From G963663315 sp965116335 (lineage in GTDB: Bacteria > Pseudomonadota > Gammaproteobacteria > Arenicellales > Poriferihabitantaceae): DNA of 64,000 nucleotides. The stretch lies in assembly GCA_965116335.1 (NCBI GenBank), contig OZ220677.1, positions 2,294,001 through 2,358,000 of the forward strand. The letters run 5' to 3'. Below, piece after piece: positions 28,183 through 36,584 of the stretch. A program made the position numbers and the translations under genes. The notes beneath the pieces are model-generated. The model was given only the letters and a program-made list of their open reading frames with translations, made no database searches and was not told the origin of the DNA. Each line of letters starts with the position of its first letter. Position 1 is the first letter of the stretch.

Positions 28183-28572
28183 GGGGTGCTGTGTATCAGT
28201 GGTCAACCAGCAAATTTTTCGAGTATTTTGAAGGAACTTCTAATAATCAGACGATACTTCTGTAAACAGGATGAGCTTTTTTCGATTGACGGAAAAACAT
28301 GGGCCTTGACCAATCAGTGGGGCTGGAAAGCACCGAAAAAGCGGTAAATCCGATCAGGGAACCTCGGTATTATGATGAAGAAGGAATGACCCGAATCCCG
28401 GTAATTGTTTTCCTAACGGCCTATCTGCCCTGTCTGCTGGTGGCGGGACGCTATCAGGGTCTGCGTGACCTGCTTGCGCTGTACCGTAACCCGTTCTGGC
28501 ATTATCGCCACTGCGGCGTTAAGGCATTATTGGTGAATCTGGGTCAGAGAGTCCGAATCAAGACCTGCACAA
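28183..28572. other. Region between the antitoxin and fic genes, no convincing gene
   Basis: A short plus-strand frame ending at 28347 reads KQDELFSIDGKTWALTNQWG followed by WKAPKKR and a stop; it resembles the C-terminal end of a larger protein and may be a remnant. A 104-residue plus-strand frame (28299-28613) has a hydrophobic stretch (IPVIVFLTAYLPCLLVAGRY) but no recognisable family, and its end overlaps the convergent fic gene. Neither is supported enough to call as a gene. No clear terminator hairpin was seen. Confidence 0.3.
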
Positions 28573-30096
28573 TCAGGCGCTTGATTTGTTCGGTCGATTG
28601 TAGTTATCTCTAACAGCCTGTTCCATTGTCGCGAGTTCGTCATCGGTTAGAAACGCGAAATGTGATTCTCTCTTCCTCGCCGAAAGACGACTGTTGTTTT
28701 GTAGGCAGAGTTGGATGAAAAGATCAATGAGACGATCGGGCATGTCTACGATTTCCTGAATGGCCTGCCTGGTTCTGTCGTAATTCGCAAGAAAATCGAG
28801 TTCTTCCGAAAGCTCGCGCTCAATGGTGAGTACGATGAAATCATATAGCGCCTCCGCTTGGGCGGTCATGTCAATATATCTGTAGAAATGATCGGTCTCA
28901 CCCGGCACGGTCATCTGGCCGAAATCGTCCATGTGGTATTTGGCCAACCGCATCAGTGGACTTGAGAACGCCTCCAGAGAGTGATCATAAAGCGCAGGAT
29001 TTTTCTGCATAGCAGCGGAGACCGGGAACATGATTCCTTTCGGAACCACGCGGCGCAGGGATAGGATGTTGTGAATGAGAAAACGGTGAATACGGCCGTT
29101 GCCGTCCTCAAAGGGATGTATGAAGACGAAGCCATAGGAAATGGTGGCGGCGTGAATAATGGCAGGGACTGTGCTCTCCTTCATCATCTGGTGAGCGGTG
29201 ATCAGTCCCTCCATCAGGTCGTGGATGTCGTCCGGTTTCGGGCAGACATAATGAACGAGTTGTTCTTGCCATGAAACGGTCTGACCTACGTAGTTTTGGT
29301 TGGTCCGGTAGTCCGGGTCCCTGAACCGGGGATCAACGATGCGGTTTTGCATATCAACCAGGAGAGACTTCTCGCAAAAATCCTTGTGCTCGGCCATTTC
29401 CAGCAAACTGATGAATTTCTCTGTCCGGGACGCGCTTGGCTTGATGTGTTCGATCTCGAATGAGGATTTGGTCTCTTTGTTATAGAGATAGTTGAGCGCT
29501 CGTCTGAGAAGTTTCGATGGATAGGATGTCACGACCTCTTCACACCGTTTTTTCAGGTCAATTTCTTCCATAGCGGCGAGTTTTTCGGTACGCCGGATGG
29601 TGGGGCAGAAATCTCTCCCACCAAGCAGGTTCTCGATGATCCGCTGACGCGGCATGCGGCGGCCGGGTGTTGTAGTGTGGTAACGACCCGGTTCCAGCAG
29701 TTCGATGTAATTCCCTATGGCCAGACCTGGAAGCGGGAGTTCCCTTCCGGTCAGGAATTCATATAGGAACCAGATTCTGCGAGCGTATTTGCCGGTCGGT
29801 TTTGAGCGAATCCAGGCAGCTATCTCGTCTGTTGGGGTCACGTTGAACAGGGTCGAAAGAAGCCCCAGGTTGACGCCATCATATTTAAGGGCGAACTCCA
29901 GATGGTCTCCCGTCCCCTCTCCAGGCCAATAGGATTGGGGATAGATGGATTCCACCTGCCCATCCTTAATGGTAGAGCGCAATGTCCCGGTCGAACTGAC
30001 AAAGGATGTGTGCCAGTTCGGCAAAGCACTTAAGCCGTATCGCTTGGTCAGAAATGTATATCCCACCAACCGGTTCTGTTGCGTACCCAATGTCAT
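28573..30096 (-). CDS. Fic-domain AMP-transferase-type protein
   Basis: About 507 aa. The Fic motif FIHPFEDGNGRIHRF (about 326-340) has the catalytic histidine, the Asp, and the Gly-Asn-Gly-Arg anion loop intact, so nucleotide transfer (usually AMPylation) is expected. SSFEIEH at about 212-218 resembles the inhibitory (S/T)xxxE(G/N) helix motif of class II Fic proteins, with H instead of G/N. A winged-helix-like C-terminus follows. ATG 30096 follows GAGGTG; a GTG one codon upstream is also possible. It faces the toxin-antitoxin pair, and its upstream region contains two short tandem duplications. Confidence 0.92.
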   Translation of the reverse strand: MTLGTQQNRLVGYTFLTKRYGLSALPNWHTSFVSSTGTLRSTIKDGQVESIYPQSYWPGEGTGDHLEFALKYDGVNLGLLSTLFNVTPTDEIAAWIRSKPTGKYARRIWFLYEFLTGRELPLPGLAIGNYIELLEPGRYHTTTPGRRMPRQRIIENLLGGRDFCPTIRRTEKLAAMEEIDLKKRCEEVVTSYPSKLLRRALNYLYNKETKSSFEIEHIKPSASRTEKFISLLEMAEHKDFCEKSLLVDMQNRIVDPRFRDPDYRTNQNYVGQTVSWQEQLVHYVCPKPDDIHDLMEGLITAHQMMKESTVPAIIHAATISYGFVFIHPFEDGNGRIHRFLIHNILSLRRVVPKGIMFPVSAAMQKNPALYDHSLEAFSSPLMRLAKYHMDDFGQMTVPGETDHFYRYIDMTAQAEALYDFIVLTIERELSEELDFLANYDRTRQAIQEIVDMPDRLIDLFIQLCLQNNSRLSARKRESHFAFLTDDELATMEQAVRDNYNRPNKSSA

Positions 30097-30099
30097 CAC

Positions 30100-30484
30100 A
30101 CCTCAAAAAATCGTTACGACCCTCAAAAACATTTAAAATCAGCCTGTAAATTAAAAATATAGTTATATTTGGAAAGATTTTCAAGAGAATTGTTTGTTTG
30201 AGAATTGTTTGTTTGTAGGGAATAATAAAAAAACGTGTTTCCATTTTTGAAAATGATTAAAACCAGATGTGTTGCACAAAAAAGTATTATGCTGGTTAAC
30301 TGGCCTCAGTACTTGAAACAATCGTTTTGAAACAATCGTTTATGCTCATTCTCAAAATCTGGTATATAGTCACGGGTTTCGTTACAGCTATCCAGTGTCA
30401 CTTGATTTGTTGCAGAGGAGTGATAAAGATTTTTGGTGATTCTATCTGATAGAATGCCGGTTTTGGCTATGGGTAATCAATGAT
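30100..30484. repeat. AT-rich intergenic region with two short tandem duplications
   Basis: No gene is seen in 385 bp between the divergent fic and BKACE genes. It holds two exact tandem duplications: the 15-mer GAGAATTGTTTGTTT twice at 30185-30214, and the 14-mer TTGAAACAATCGTT twice at 30313-30340. The first lies in the fic promoter region and could be a regulator binding pair or a slippage product. The base composition is much more AT-rich than the flanking genes. Confidence 0.6.
30439..30455. promoter_or_regulatory. Palindromic operator candidate before the BKACE gene
   Basis: ATTCTATC-T-GATAGAAT is a perfect 8-bp inverted repeat with a one-base centre, 29 bp upstream of the BKACE start codon. 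This size and spacing suit a dimeric repressor such as a GntR- or LacI-type protein. No regulator gene is adjacent, so the binding protein is unknown. Confidence 0.4.
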
Positions 30485-31369
30485 ATGAATAACGAGGTAA
30501 TCATAACCTGTGCGGTGACCGGAGCGGGTGATACTACAGGGCGAAGCGACAAGGTGCCGGTGACTCCGGAGCAGATTGCTGATGCAGTCATCGAATCTGC
30601 CAAAGCCGGGGCCGCAATCGCGCATATCCATGTGCGTGACCCACAAACCGGACAGGGATCGAGAGATGCTGGCCTGTTCCGGGAAACGGTGGAGCGTGTC
30701 CGGGATAGCGGAGTGGATGTCGTCATTAATCTGACGGCGGGTATGGGAGGAGATTGGGTGCCGAGTGAGGAAAACCCTGCGATGCCGGGGCCGGGTACGG
30801 ATATGGTCGGACCCGAAGAGCGGCTCGCCCATGTGATTGAGTGTATGCCGGATATTTGCAGTCTGGACTGCGGTACTATGATTTTCGGTAACGAGAATGA
30901 CCTGTACCTGAATACGCCCGCTTATTTGAGGAAGATGGCGGAAATAACCCAGCAACTCGGAGTCAAACCTGAATTGGAGGTATTCGACCTCGGCCAGATC
31001 CGGTTGGCCCGGTCACTGGTTGACGCCGGATTGATTGATGCCCCGCCGCTGTTCCAGATATGCCTCGGTATTCCATGGGGTGCCGGAGCCGATACCGAAA
31101 CTATGGTAGCCATGAAACAGGCGCTGCCGGATAATGCGGTATGGGCCGGGTTCGGTATTTCCAGAATGCAGATGCCAATGGTTGCCCAGGCCATGGTGTT
31201 GGGTGGCAATGTCCGGGTCGGGCTGGAAGACAACCTCTATCTGGATCGTGGCGTGTTGGCAAGTAACGGTCAGCTGGTGCAACGAGCGGCGGAAATCATA
31301 ACCAGATTGGGCGGACGTGCCTTGTCTGCCGATGAAGCCAGAGCGAAACTCGGTCTGAAAAAGAAATAA
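30485..31369 (+). CDS. 3-keto-5-aminohexanoate cleavage enzyme family (BKACE, DUF849)
   Basis: 294-aa TIM-barrel enzyme. BKACE enzymes use a metal to condense a beta-keto acid with acetyl-CoA, releasing acetoacetate and a new CoA thioester. Signature parts are visible: VIITCAVTGAGDTTG at the N-terminus, the metal-binding HIHVRDP near residue 43, VINLTAGMGGD, PELEVFDLGQI and GGNVRVGLEDN. Family members act on 3-keto-5-aminohexanoate, dehydrocarnitine and others. The neighbourhood here (an MttB-like methyltransferase and a dimethylglycine-dehydrogenase-like gene 13 kb away) makes a dehydrocarnitine-type substrate plausible. It ends 20 bp before the convergent ccoP stop. Confidence 0.88.
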   Translation: MNNEVIITCAVTGAGDTTGRSDKVPVTPEQIADAVIESAKAGAAIAHIHVRDPQTGQGSRDAGLFRETVERVRDSGVDVVINLTAGMGGDWVPSEENPAMPGPGTDMVGPEERLAHVIECMPDICSLDCGTMIFGNENDLYLNTPAYLRKMAEITQQLGVKPELEVFDLGQIRLARSLVDAGLIDAPPLFQICLGIPWGAGADTETMVAMKQALPDNAVWAGFGISRMQMPMVAQAMVLGGNVRVGLEDNLYLDRGVLASNGQLVQRAAEIITRLGGRALSADEARAKLGLKKK

Positions 31370-31389
31370 GGGATTTGAATGACTTGATT

Positions 31390-32277
31390 TCAGCGAGCCA
31401 GCCAGGCGACCAGTAACTTTATCTGGGCATCGTCCAGACGCCCCTCAAAGGCGGGCATGATTCCTTGTCTTCCTTCGGCTATCGACTGCCTGACATCGTT
31501 GAATGAACCGCCGTACAGCCAGATATTATCGTTGAGTTTCGGGGCGCCCAACTGCTCATTGCCGTTACCCTCGACGCCATGACATACCGCACAGAATTGT
31601 AAATACTGGCTCTTTCCGGGGTGCGGCTCTGCCGATTTGTCTGCCATGGTCAAGACATATTCGGTGACTTGTACCACGCCTTGATCTCCCAATGCACTCT
31701 GCCAACCCGGCATGCTGGCAATCCTGCCCTGCCTGATGGCTTGTTCGATCTGCTCTGGTGTCCCTCCCCACTGCCAGTCGATGTCTTTCAGATTGGGGAA
31801 TAAGGAAGCCTGTCCGCGACCGTCGGGGCCATGGCATACAACACAATTACGGGCAAAGATGCCTTGTGCCGTATCCATCAGCGCAACATCATTCTGCAGA
31901 TCCGCTACCGAGCGTTGCGCGATGGCCTCCCTCTTGTGCAGAAACTGATCGTTGTAATTGTCATAGCTGGACTCCAGCCGACTGTCCTGTGACCACTCCA
32001 GCATGCCTTTCCAGGCGCCCATGCCGGGGTACAGCATCAGGTATACAACAGAAAAAATCAGAGTGCACAGAATCAGCCAGAACCACCACAGTGGCGGGGC
32101 GGTACTGCCTTCGCGTAAACTTTCATCCCAAACCGGGCCTTCTTCGCTGTCGTGCCCTTGTTCGCTCCCGTTCTGGAAGAAGTAGCTGGTAACCACCAGC
32201 CAGAGCAGACCAAGCAGGGAGACGGTTGTGATTACAATGATCCAGCCACTCCAGAAATTATTGGGCAGATCAGCCAT
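31390..32277 (-). CDS. ccoP: cbb3-type cytochrome c oxidase subunit III (dihaem)
   Basis: 295-aa membrane-anchored dihaem c-type cytochrome that passes electrons to subunit II/I. N-terminal membrane segments lie at about 10-33 (WIIVITTVSLLGLLWLVVTS) and 64-85. The two haem sites are CVVCHG (about 145) and CAVCHG (about 230), each followed by partner methionines. The C-terminus is the usual MPAFEGRLDDAQIKLLVAWL. Last gene of the ccoNOQP operon; its start lies just after the ccoQ stop. Confidence 0.96.
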   Translation of the reverse strand: MADLPNNFWSGWIIVITTVSLLGLLWLVVTSYFFQNGSEQGHDSEEGPVWDESLREGSTAPPLWWFWLILCTLIFSVVYLMLYPGMGAWKGMLEWSQDSRLESSYDNYNDQFLHKREAIAQRSVADLQNDVALMDTAQGIFARNCVVCHGPDGRGQASLFPNLKDIDWQWGGTPEQIEQAIRQGRIASMPGWQSALGDQGVVQVTEYVLTMADKSAEPHPGKSQYLQFCAVCHGVEGNGNEQLGAPKLNDNIWLYGGSFNDVRQSIAEGRQGIMPAFEGRLDDAQIKLLVAWLAR

Positions 32278-32279
32278 GA

Positions 32280-32414
32280 TTATTCTTCATCTTCCAACGG
32301 AATTCTCGCCGATTTATCAATCTGGTCACGGGGGGAGTAAAGAAAGACCCAGGCGACCACGCAGAACATGAACAGCATCACCAGCAGGTCACCGACAAAT
32401 ATGAACCAGGTCAT
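32280..32414 (-). CDS. ccoQ: cbb3 oxidase subunit IV, CcoQ
   Basis: A 44-residue membrane peptide missed by length filters. It starts MTWFIFVGDLLVMLFMFCVV with one transmembrane helix, followed by AWVFLYSPRDQ and an acidic end (EDEE). Size, single helix and position between ccoO and ccoP identify it as CcoQ, which stabilises the oxidase complex. Its ATG overlaps the ccoO stop (ATGA at 32414-32411), and its stop lies 2 bp before the ccoP start. Confidence 0.9.
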   Translation of the reverse strand: MTWFIFVGDLLVMLFMFCVVAWVFLYSPRDQIDKSARIPLEDEE

Positions 32415-33058
32415 GATGCCTCCTTCGAGTTTGCTGGTTTGAATTCACCAGAGCTTATACCGAGTCCTTGCAGATAGCGGATCAAGGCATCAATTTCCTT
32501 GAGGCCGGCCAGCACTTCCGGGGCAGCTTGAATATCCTGATCAGAATAGGGGTGCCCCAATTTTTGCAGCGCGCGCATTTTTTGTCTTATCTCCCTGTTG
32601 GCATCGGCATTGCGTGTTGCCAGCCAGGGATAGGCCGGCATGATCGAGTCGGGGACTACCTCTCTGGGGTCGATAAGATGAATCCGGTGCCAGTCATCAG
32701 AATATTTCCCACCTATCCTGTGCAGGTCCGGGCCAGTCCGCTTGGAACCCCATAGAAACGGACGATCATAGACGAACTCTCCTGCACGGGAATAAGGCCC
32801 ATAGCGCTCGACTTCAGCCAGAATCGGCCTGATTTGCTGTGAATGGCAAACATTGCAGCCTTCACGAATATAGATATCGCGACCGGTTAATTCGACGGCA
32901 TCATAGATGCGGGTATTTTCGCCCGGAGCACTCAAGGAATCCTGGAATAAACCGGGGAGAATCTGCACAAGCCCTCCGATAGAGGACAGGAACAGAATAC
33001 CGAATATCAGCAATCCAGCGTTGTTTTCCAGTTTTCTATGCAGCCAGAGGGCGTTCAT
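32411..33058 (-). CDS. ccoO: cbb3-type cytochrome c oxidase subunit II (monohaem)
   Basis: 215 aa. An N-terminal transmembrane anchor (NAGLLIFGILFLSSIGGLVQ) is followed by a monohaem cytochrome c domain with CNVCHSQQ near residue 68 and the family stretches GPYSRAGEFVYDRPFLWGSK, then RTGPDL and HLIDPREVVPDSIMPAYPWL. It relays electrons from CcoP to CcoN. It starts 3 bp after the ccoN stop and overlaps the ccoQ start. Confidence 0.97.
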   Translation of the reverse strand: MNALWLHRKLENNAGLLIFGILFLSSIGGLVQILPGLFQDSLSAPGENTRIYDAVELTGRDIYIREGCNVCHSQQIRPILAEVERYGPYSRAGEFVYDRPFLWGSKRTGPDLHRIGGKYSDDWHRIHLIDPREVVPDSIMPAYPWLATRNADANREIRQKMRALQKLGHPYSDQDIQAAPEVLAGLKEIDALIRYLQGLGISSGEFKPANSKEAS

Positions 33059-33061
33059 GAC

Positions 33062-34531
33062 CTAAATCCTGTACGCCGGTTGCACCAGAGGCGGCTTGAC
33101 TCGGGCAGTCTCACGACCTCGCAAGGTCATAAAAAGGTTGTAAGCCATGATTACCGTTCCACTCAGGAAGATCAATCCGGCAATCAGGCGCAACCCGTAA
33201 TAGGGCGCCATGCTCGCCATTATGTCCTTGAAACTGTAGCGAAGTTCACCAATCTCGTCGATACTCAACCACAGCAATCCCTGAGAAACCCCAGCCGCCC
33301 ACATGGCCATAATGTAGAGCATGGTTCCGGTCAGCGCGAGCCAGAAATGCAGGTTGGCCAGGCCGATACTGTGGAGTTTCCTCCCGGCCAGACGGGGCAC
33401 AAGATAATAAAAGACTCCATAGGTGATCATCGCATTCCATCCCAGCGCCCCGGAATGAACATGCCCGACGGTCCAATCGGTGAAGTGGCTGACTACGTTG
33501 ACGCTTCGAATCGCCATCATAGGCCCTTCAAAAGTGGCCAGTCCATAAAACGCCAGCGATAGCACAATGAACTTCAGCGATGGATCCGTCTTCAGCTTTT
33601 CCGGGGCTTTGCTGACCGTCATGATGCCGTTAATCATGGTTGCCCAGGATGGAGCCAGCAGAATCAGGCTCATTATCATTGCCAGGGTCTGCACCCATTC
33701 CGGGATCGCGCTGTAAAGCAGGTGATGTGGCCCCGCCCATATATAAGTATAGGTGAAAGCCCAGAACGAGACCACCGACAAGCGATAACTCCAGATTGGC
33801 TGATTGGCTATTTTTGGCAAGAAGTAATACAACATACCCAGGAAACCTCCGGTCAGCAAGAACCCGACCGCATTGTGTCCATACCACCATTGGACCATAG
33901 CATCCTGTGCACCCGCGAATAGTGAATAGGATTTGAAGAAGGTAACCGGAATGGCGAGGCTGTTAACAATGTGCAGCATCGCAATCACAATGATCAGGGC
34001 TCCATAAAACCAGTTGGAGACGTAGATCGGCCTGATCGTACGTTTCGCCACCGTGCCAAAAAAGACGATCGCAAAGCAGACCCAGAGAATCGTGATGGCA
34101 ATATCGAACGGCCACTCCAGCTCCGCATACTCTTTCGATGAAGTATGTCCTGATAAAAGCGACAGGCCGCCAAGCAGGACCACAAGCTGCCAGCCATAGC
34201 AACATACCCAGGCCAGCTTCGGGGCAAACAGGAGAGTGTGGGAGGTTCTTTGAACCGTATAAAATGCGGTGCCCATCAACGCCGAAACGCCGAAGCCAAA
34301 AATAATGCCGTTGGTATGTAACGGGCGCAGGCGACCAAAGGACAGCCAGGGTTGGCCGAAATCCAGAGTGGGGAACACAAGCTCCGCTGCAATATAAACG
34401 CCGACCAGCATGGCCAGTACCGCCCAGACGATAGCAAACTGCACCAGTCTGGTGGCGACATCGTCCAGGTAGTATTGGCTGGTTTCAGACGTGTTCATTT
34501 TCTCTGGCTTTTTATCAGTGACGAGACTCAT
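33062..34531 (-). CDS. ccoN: cbb3-type cytochrome c oxidase catalytic subunit I
   Basis: 489-aa haem-copper oxidase subunit that reduces oxygen and pumps protons. Multi-spanning, with haem and copper ligand stretches: LHTNGIIFGFGVSALMG, MVQWWYGHNAVGFLLTGGFL, WAGPHHLLYSAIPEWVQ and WTVGHVHSGALGWN. The start chosen is the ATG at 34531 (MSLVTDKKPEKMNTSE), which overlaps the stop of the Yip1-like gene (ATGA); MNTSE 11 codons later is an alternative. The frame stays open for another 178 codons upstream, but that part is a shadow of the Yip1-like gene. cbb3 oxidases serve respiration at low oxygen. Confidence 0.96.
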   Translation of the reverse strand: MSLVTDKKPEKMNTSETSQYYLDDVATRLVQFAIVWAVLAMLVGVYIAAELVFPTLDFGQPWLSFGRLRPLHTNGIIFGFGVSALMGTAFYTVQRTSHTLLFAPKLAWVCCYGWQLVVLLGGLSLLSGHTSSKEYAELEWPFDIAITILWVCFAIVFFGTVAKRTIRPIYVSNWFYGALIIVIAMLHIVNSLAIPVTFFKSYSLFAGAQDAMVQWWYGHNAVGFLLTGGFLGMLYYFLPKIANQPIWSYRLSVVSFWAFTYTYIWAGPHHLLYSAIPEWVQTLAMIMSLILLAPSWATMINGIMTVSKAPEKLKTDPSLKFIVLSLAFYGLATFEGPMMAIRSVNVVSHFTDWTVGHVHSGALGWNAMITYGVFYYLVPRLAGRKLHSIGLANLHFWLALTGTMLYIMAMWAAGVSQGLLWLSIDEIGELRYSFKDIMASMAPYYGLRLIAGLIFLSGTVIMAYNLFMTLRGRETARVKPPLVQPAYRI

Positions 34532-35142
34532 ACCCCAAGAAAAGGACCGATACCCATGACCCACAATACCAGGCAGAGACCCAGCAGACTGACCGCTGCA
34601 ACCAACAGCCATCCGACCAGCGATGAGGCCATCAGTATTCCATTTTCCGGAGAAATCCCCAACACGACCGGAAGCCCCTTGTAGAGCAGGTACATACTCC
34701 AGATCATGGCCGGAATCAGAACCAGGAGATTCAGGAAAATATGTGGATACCATTGTCCCACGCTGGCCACCGCCAGCGGCGTAGCCACGACCGTTATCAG
34801 TGCAAAGTGCAGGCCGACAGCGGATCTGGCGCCGTAGGTCGGGGCCATCCATCTTGAAATCAGGGCGGTGCTGAAGAACCCGAATAACAGCGCCAGAAAA
34901 TAGCTGACGCTGACGATTGCAAGCGCCCTGTCCGACAATACCAGAGGCTCCTCGGCGCCAAGATGCCAGCCAAAACTGGAGGCTCCCACCCAACAGATAA
35001 TCGGGGGGATCAAAACCAGCCAGATGGAATACTTGAACAGGACTCCGGCAGCCGATGGGCCGCATTCGGATAATTCCCGGAAGCCTGCCGCCGGATCAAT
35101 CAGAGCGGTCAATATAATCGAGGGAGAAAGCTTTTTTGCCAT
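34528..35142 (-). CDS. Yip1-family membrane protein
   Basis: 204 aa with about five transmembrane helices. The N-terminus SIILTALIDPAAGFRELSEC and the spans VLFKYSIWLVLIPPIICWVG, FLALLFGFFSTALISRW and LVGWLLVAAVSLLGLCLVLW fit the Yip1 domain family. Function in bacteria is unknown. Its stop overlaps the ccoN start (ATGA), so it is probably co-transcribed and translationally coupled with the oxidase, which suggests a role in assembly or in membrane provision for the complex (inference). Confidence 0.75.
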   Translation of the reverse strand: MAKKLSPSIILTALIDPAAGFRELSECGPSAAGVLFKYSIWLVLIPPIICWVGASSFGWHLGAEEPLVLSDRALAIVSVSYFLALLFGFFSTALISRWMAPTYGARSAVGLHFALITVVATPLAVASVGQWYPHIFLNLLVLIPAMIWSMYLLYKGLPVVLGISPENGILMASSLVGWLLVAAVSLLGLCLVLWVMGIGPFLGV

Positions 35143-35218
35143 ACCGTGTTAATCCCCAAATTCCACAAGCGCATTCTATCACTGAACAAATCAAGGGCAA
35201 AATGCCGCCCCGCAGCTT

Positions 35219-36382
35219 TTATGCGCTGGAGAGTAGTGCCACAAGTTCACTCAGACTGATCACCTCAACCCCTTCACTTTTTGGATATCGATCGCTGCCT
35301 GAATATACGACGAAGGAGCGGTCCGGGCTGATGTCTTCCCGTGCATGATGGAATCCCTTGTCGAGCTTCGGCGCGAGGCCGCGCTTGATTTCAATTGCCC
35401 ACAGCTTGCCGTTGGGCATCTCCAGCACCAGGTCGATTTCGGCGCCGCTGGCCGTCCGGTAAAAGTATGCCCTGGTCCGTTCTGGAGCCGCGCCAAGCAG
35501 GTTTTCCAGTATGAATCCTTCCCAGCTTCCACCAACGACTGGATGACCCAGCACCGCATCCCGGTCATCCAGTCCGAGCAGCGTGTGGACGATACCGCTG
35601 TCGCGCACATATATCTTCGGAGATTTCACCAGACGCTTTTTGACATTGGCATGAAAGGGAGGCAGGCGCCGCACCAGCAGGAGATCAACCAGCAAGTCGA
35701 GATAGCGAGCGATTGTCTTGCCATCAATGCCGAGACCACGAGCGAGTTGGGCTGCGTTGAGTGTGCCTCCCTGAACATGAGCCAGCATAGTCCAGAAGCG
35801 GCGCAACGTTTCTGCCGGGACACGCGGGCCGAGTTGTGGGATGTCACGTTCCAGATAGGTGCGGATAAAGTTCTCTCGCCAGACTACACTGTCCCTGTCG
35901 TTCTGTGTGAGAAAGCTGTCAGGGAATCCTCCCCTGATCCAGAGTTTTTCGTGTTCCTCGCCATTGATCTCAGGAACGCTGAATGGCTCCAATTCGATAT
36001 ATGCAATGCGGCCAGCCAGAGATTCACCAGACTGCTTGAGTAGCTCCACGGACGCTGAGCCCAGCAGCAGGAATCGGCCCGCCCGGATGTTGCGACGACG
36101 CCCCCTGTCAATGAGGCCGCGAAGTGTCTGGAACAGTTCCGGCATTCGCTGGACCTCATCCAGAATCACCAGTTTATCCTCATGGCTGGACAGATACAGG
36201 TCGGCATCGCTCAGTTTCTCGCGATCGGATGGATGCTCAAGGTCGAGATAGATACTCGGTTGGTTTTCGCCGATATGCTCGGCCAGCGTGGTCTTGCCTA
36301 CCTGGCGGGGGCCGAGCAACGCCACCGCCGGAAACTGGCTCAGCCGGTCACGAACAATCTGTAATTTATGGCGTAGTATCAT
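35219..36382 (-). CDS. AAA-type ATPase with DUF4143 C-terminal domain
   Basis: 387 aa. N-terminal P-loop AVALLGPRQVGKTTLAEHI (about 19-37), Walker B KLVILDEVQRMPELFQTLRG, the sensor-like FLLLGSASVELLKQSGESLA, and a C-terminal DUF4143 domain with a PD-(D/E)xK-like end (TASGAEIDLVLEMPNGKLWA, then IEIKRG). These genes are common as mobile solitary units; their biological role is unclear, although the nuclease-like end suggests DNA interaction. The start ATG at 36382 lies inside a nested palindrome, and it forms its own transcription unit between the Yip1-like gene and the toxin-antitoxin remnant. Confidence 0.9.
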   Translation of the reverse strand: MILRHKLQIVRDRLSQFPAVALLGPRQVGKTTLAEHIGENQPSIYLDLEHPSDREKLSDADLYLSSHEDKLVILDEVQRMPELFQTLRGLIDRGRRRNIRAGRFLLLGSASVELLKQSGESLAGRIAYIELEPFSVPEINGEEHEKLWIRGGFPDSFLTQNDRDSVVWRENFIRTYLERDIPQLGPRVPAETLRRFWTMLAHVQGGTLNAAQLARGLGIDGKTIARYLDLLVDLLLVRRLPPFHANVKKRLVKSPKIYVRDSGIVHTLLGLDDRDAVLGHPVVGGSWEGFILENLLGAAPERTRAYFYRTASGAEIDLVLEMPNGKLWAIEIKRGLAPKLDKGFHHAREDISPDRSFVVYSGSDRYPKSEGVEVISLSELVALLSSA

Positions 36383-36422
36383 CCTTGCAATTATGGCATT
36401 GCATGCCAGAAATGCAAGGATG
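36380..36422. promoter_or_regulatory. Nested palindrome at the start of the AAA/DUF4143 gene
   Basis: CATCCTTGCA (36380-36389) pairs perfectly with TGCAAGGATG (36413-36422), and TGGCA/TGCCA arms form an inner palindrome between them. The outer left arm contains the start codon of the AAA/DUF4143 gene. It could act as an operator, as an mRNA hairpin hiding the start, or as one end of a mobile unit. Confidence 0.5.
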
Positions 36423-36521
36423 TTTGAGGAGAGTCAGTAAAAAATCCGGGTGTTGAGAATTTCTGTTGACATCAGGACCCCCATATATAGCATTCAACCT
36501 ATATTTTGACAGGGAGTAGTC

Positions 36522-36580
36522 ATGTGGTCTATTGAGATCGTGAATTCACGGCGCAATTGGAGAAACTGAAGAAAAGGTAA
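36522..36580 (+). pseudogene. HigB-type toxin remnant
   Basis: MWSIEIVN begins at 36522 like many HigB toxins. A neighbouring frame then gives REFTAQLEKLKKR and a stop at 36580, which looks like the C-terminal end of the same kind of toxin. About 80 central residues would be missing. It stands directly before a truncated HigA-like frame, so a collapsed toxin-antitoxin pair is the simplest reading. The matches are short. Confidence 0.4.
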
Positions 36581-36584
36581 CATT

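Noticed and set aside
28299..28613. 104-codon plus-strand open frame before fic
   Set aside because: No recognised family, no ribosome binding site seen, and it overlaps the end of the convergent fic gene.
34532..35065. 178-codon N-terminal extension of ccoN in frame
   Set aside because: It overlaps the Yip1-like gene on the same strand in another frame, and its residues do not resemble CcoN; the family N-terminus begins near the ATG at 34531 or 34498.
35143..35200. FNR-like site before the oxidase operon
   Set aside because: On the minus strand TTGAT is present but the second half-site does not match ATCAA; a single half-site is not enough.
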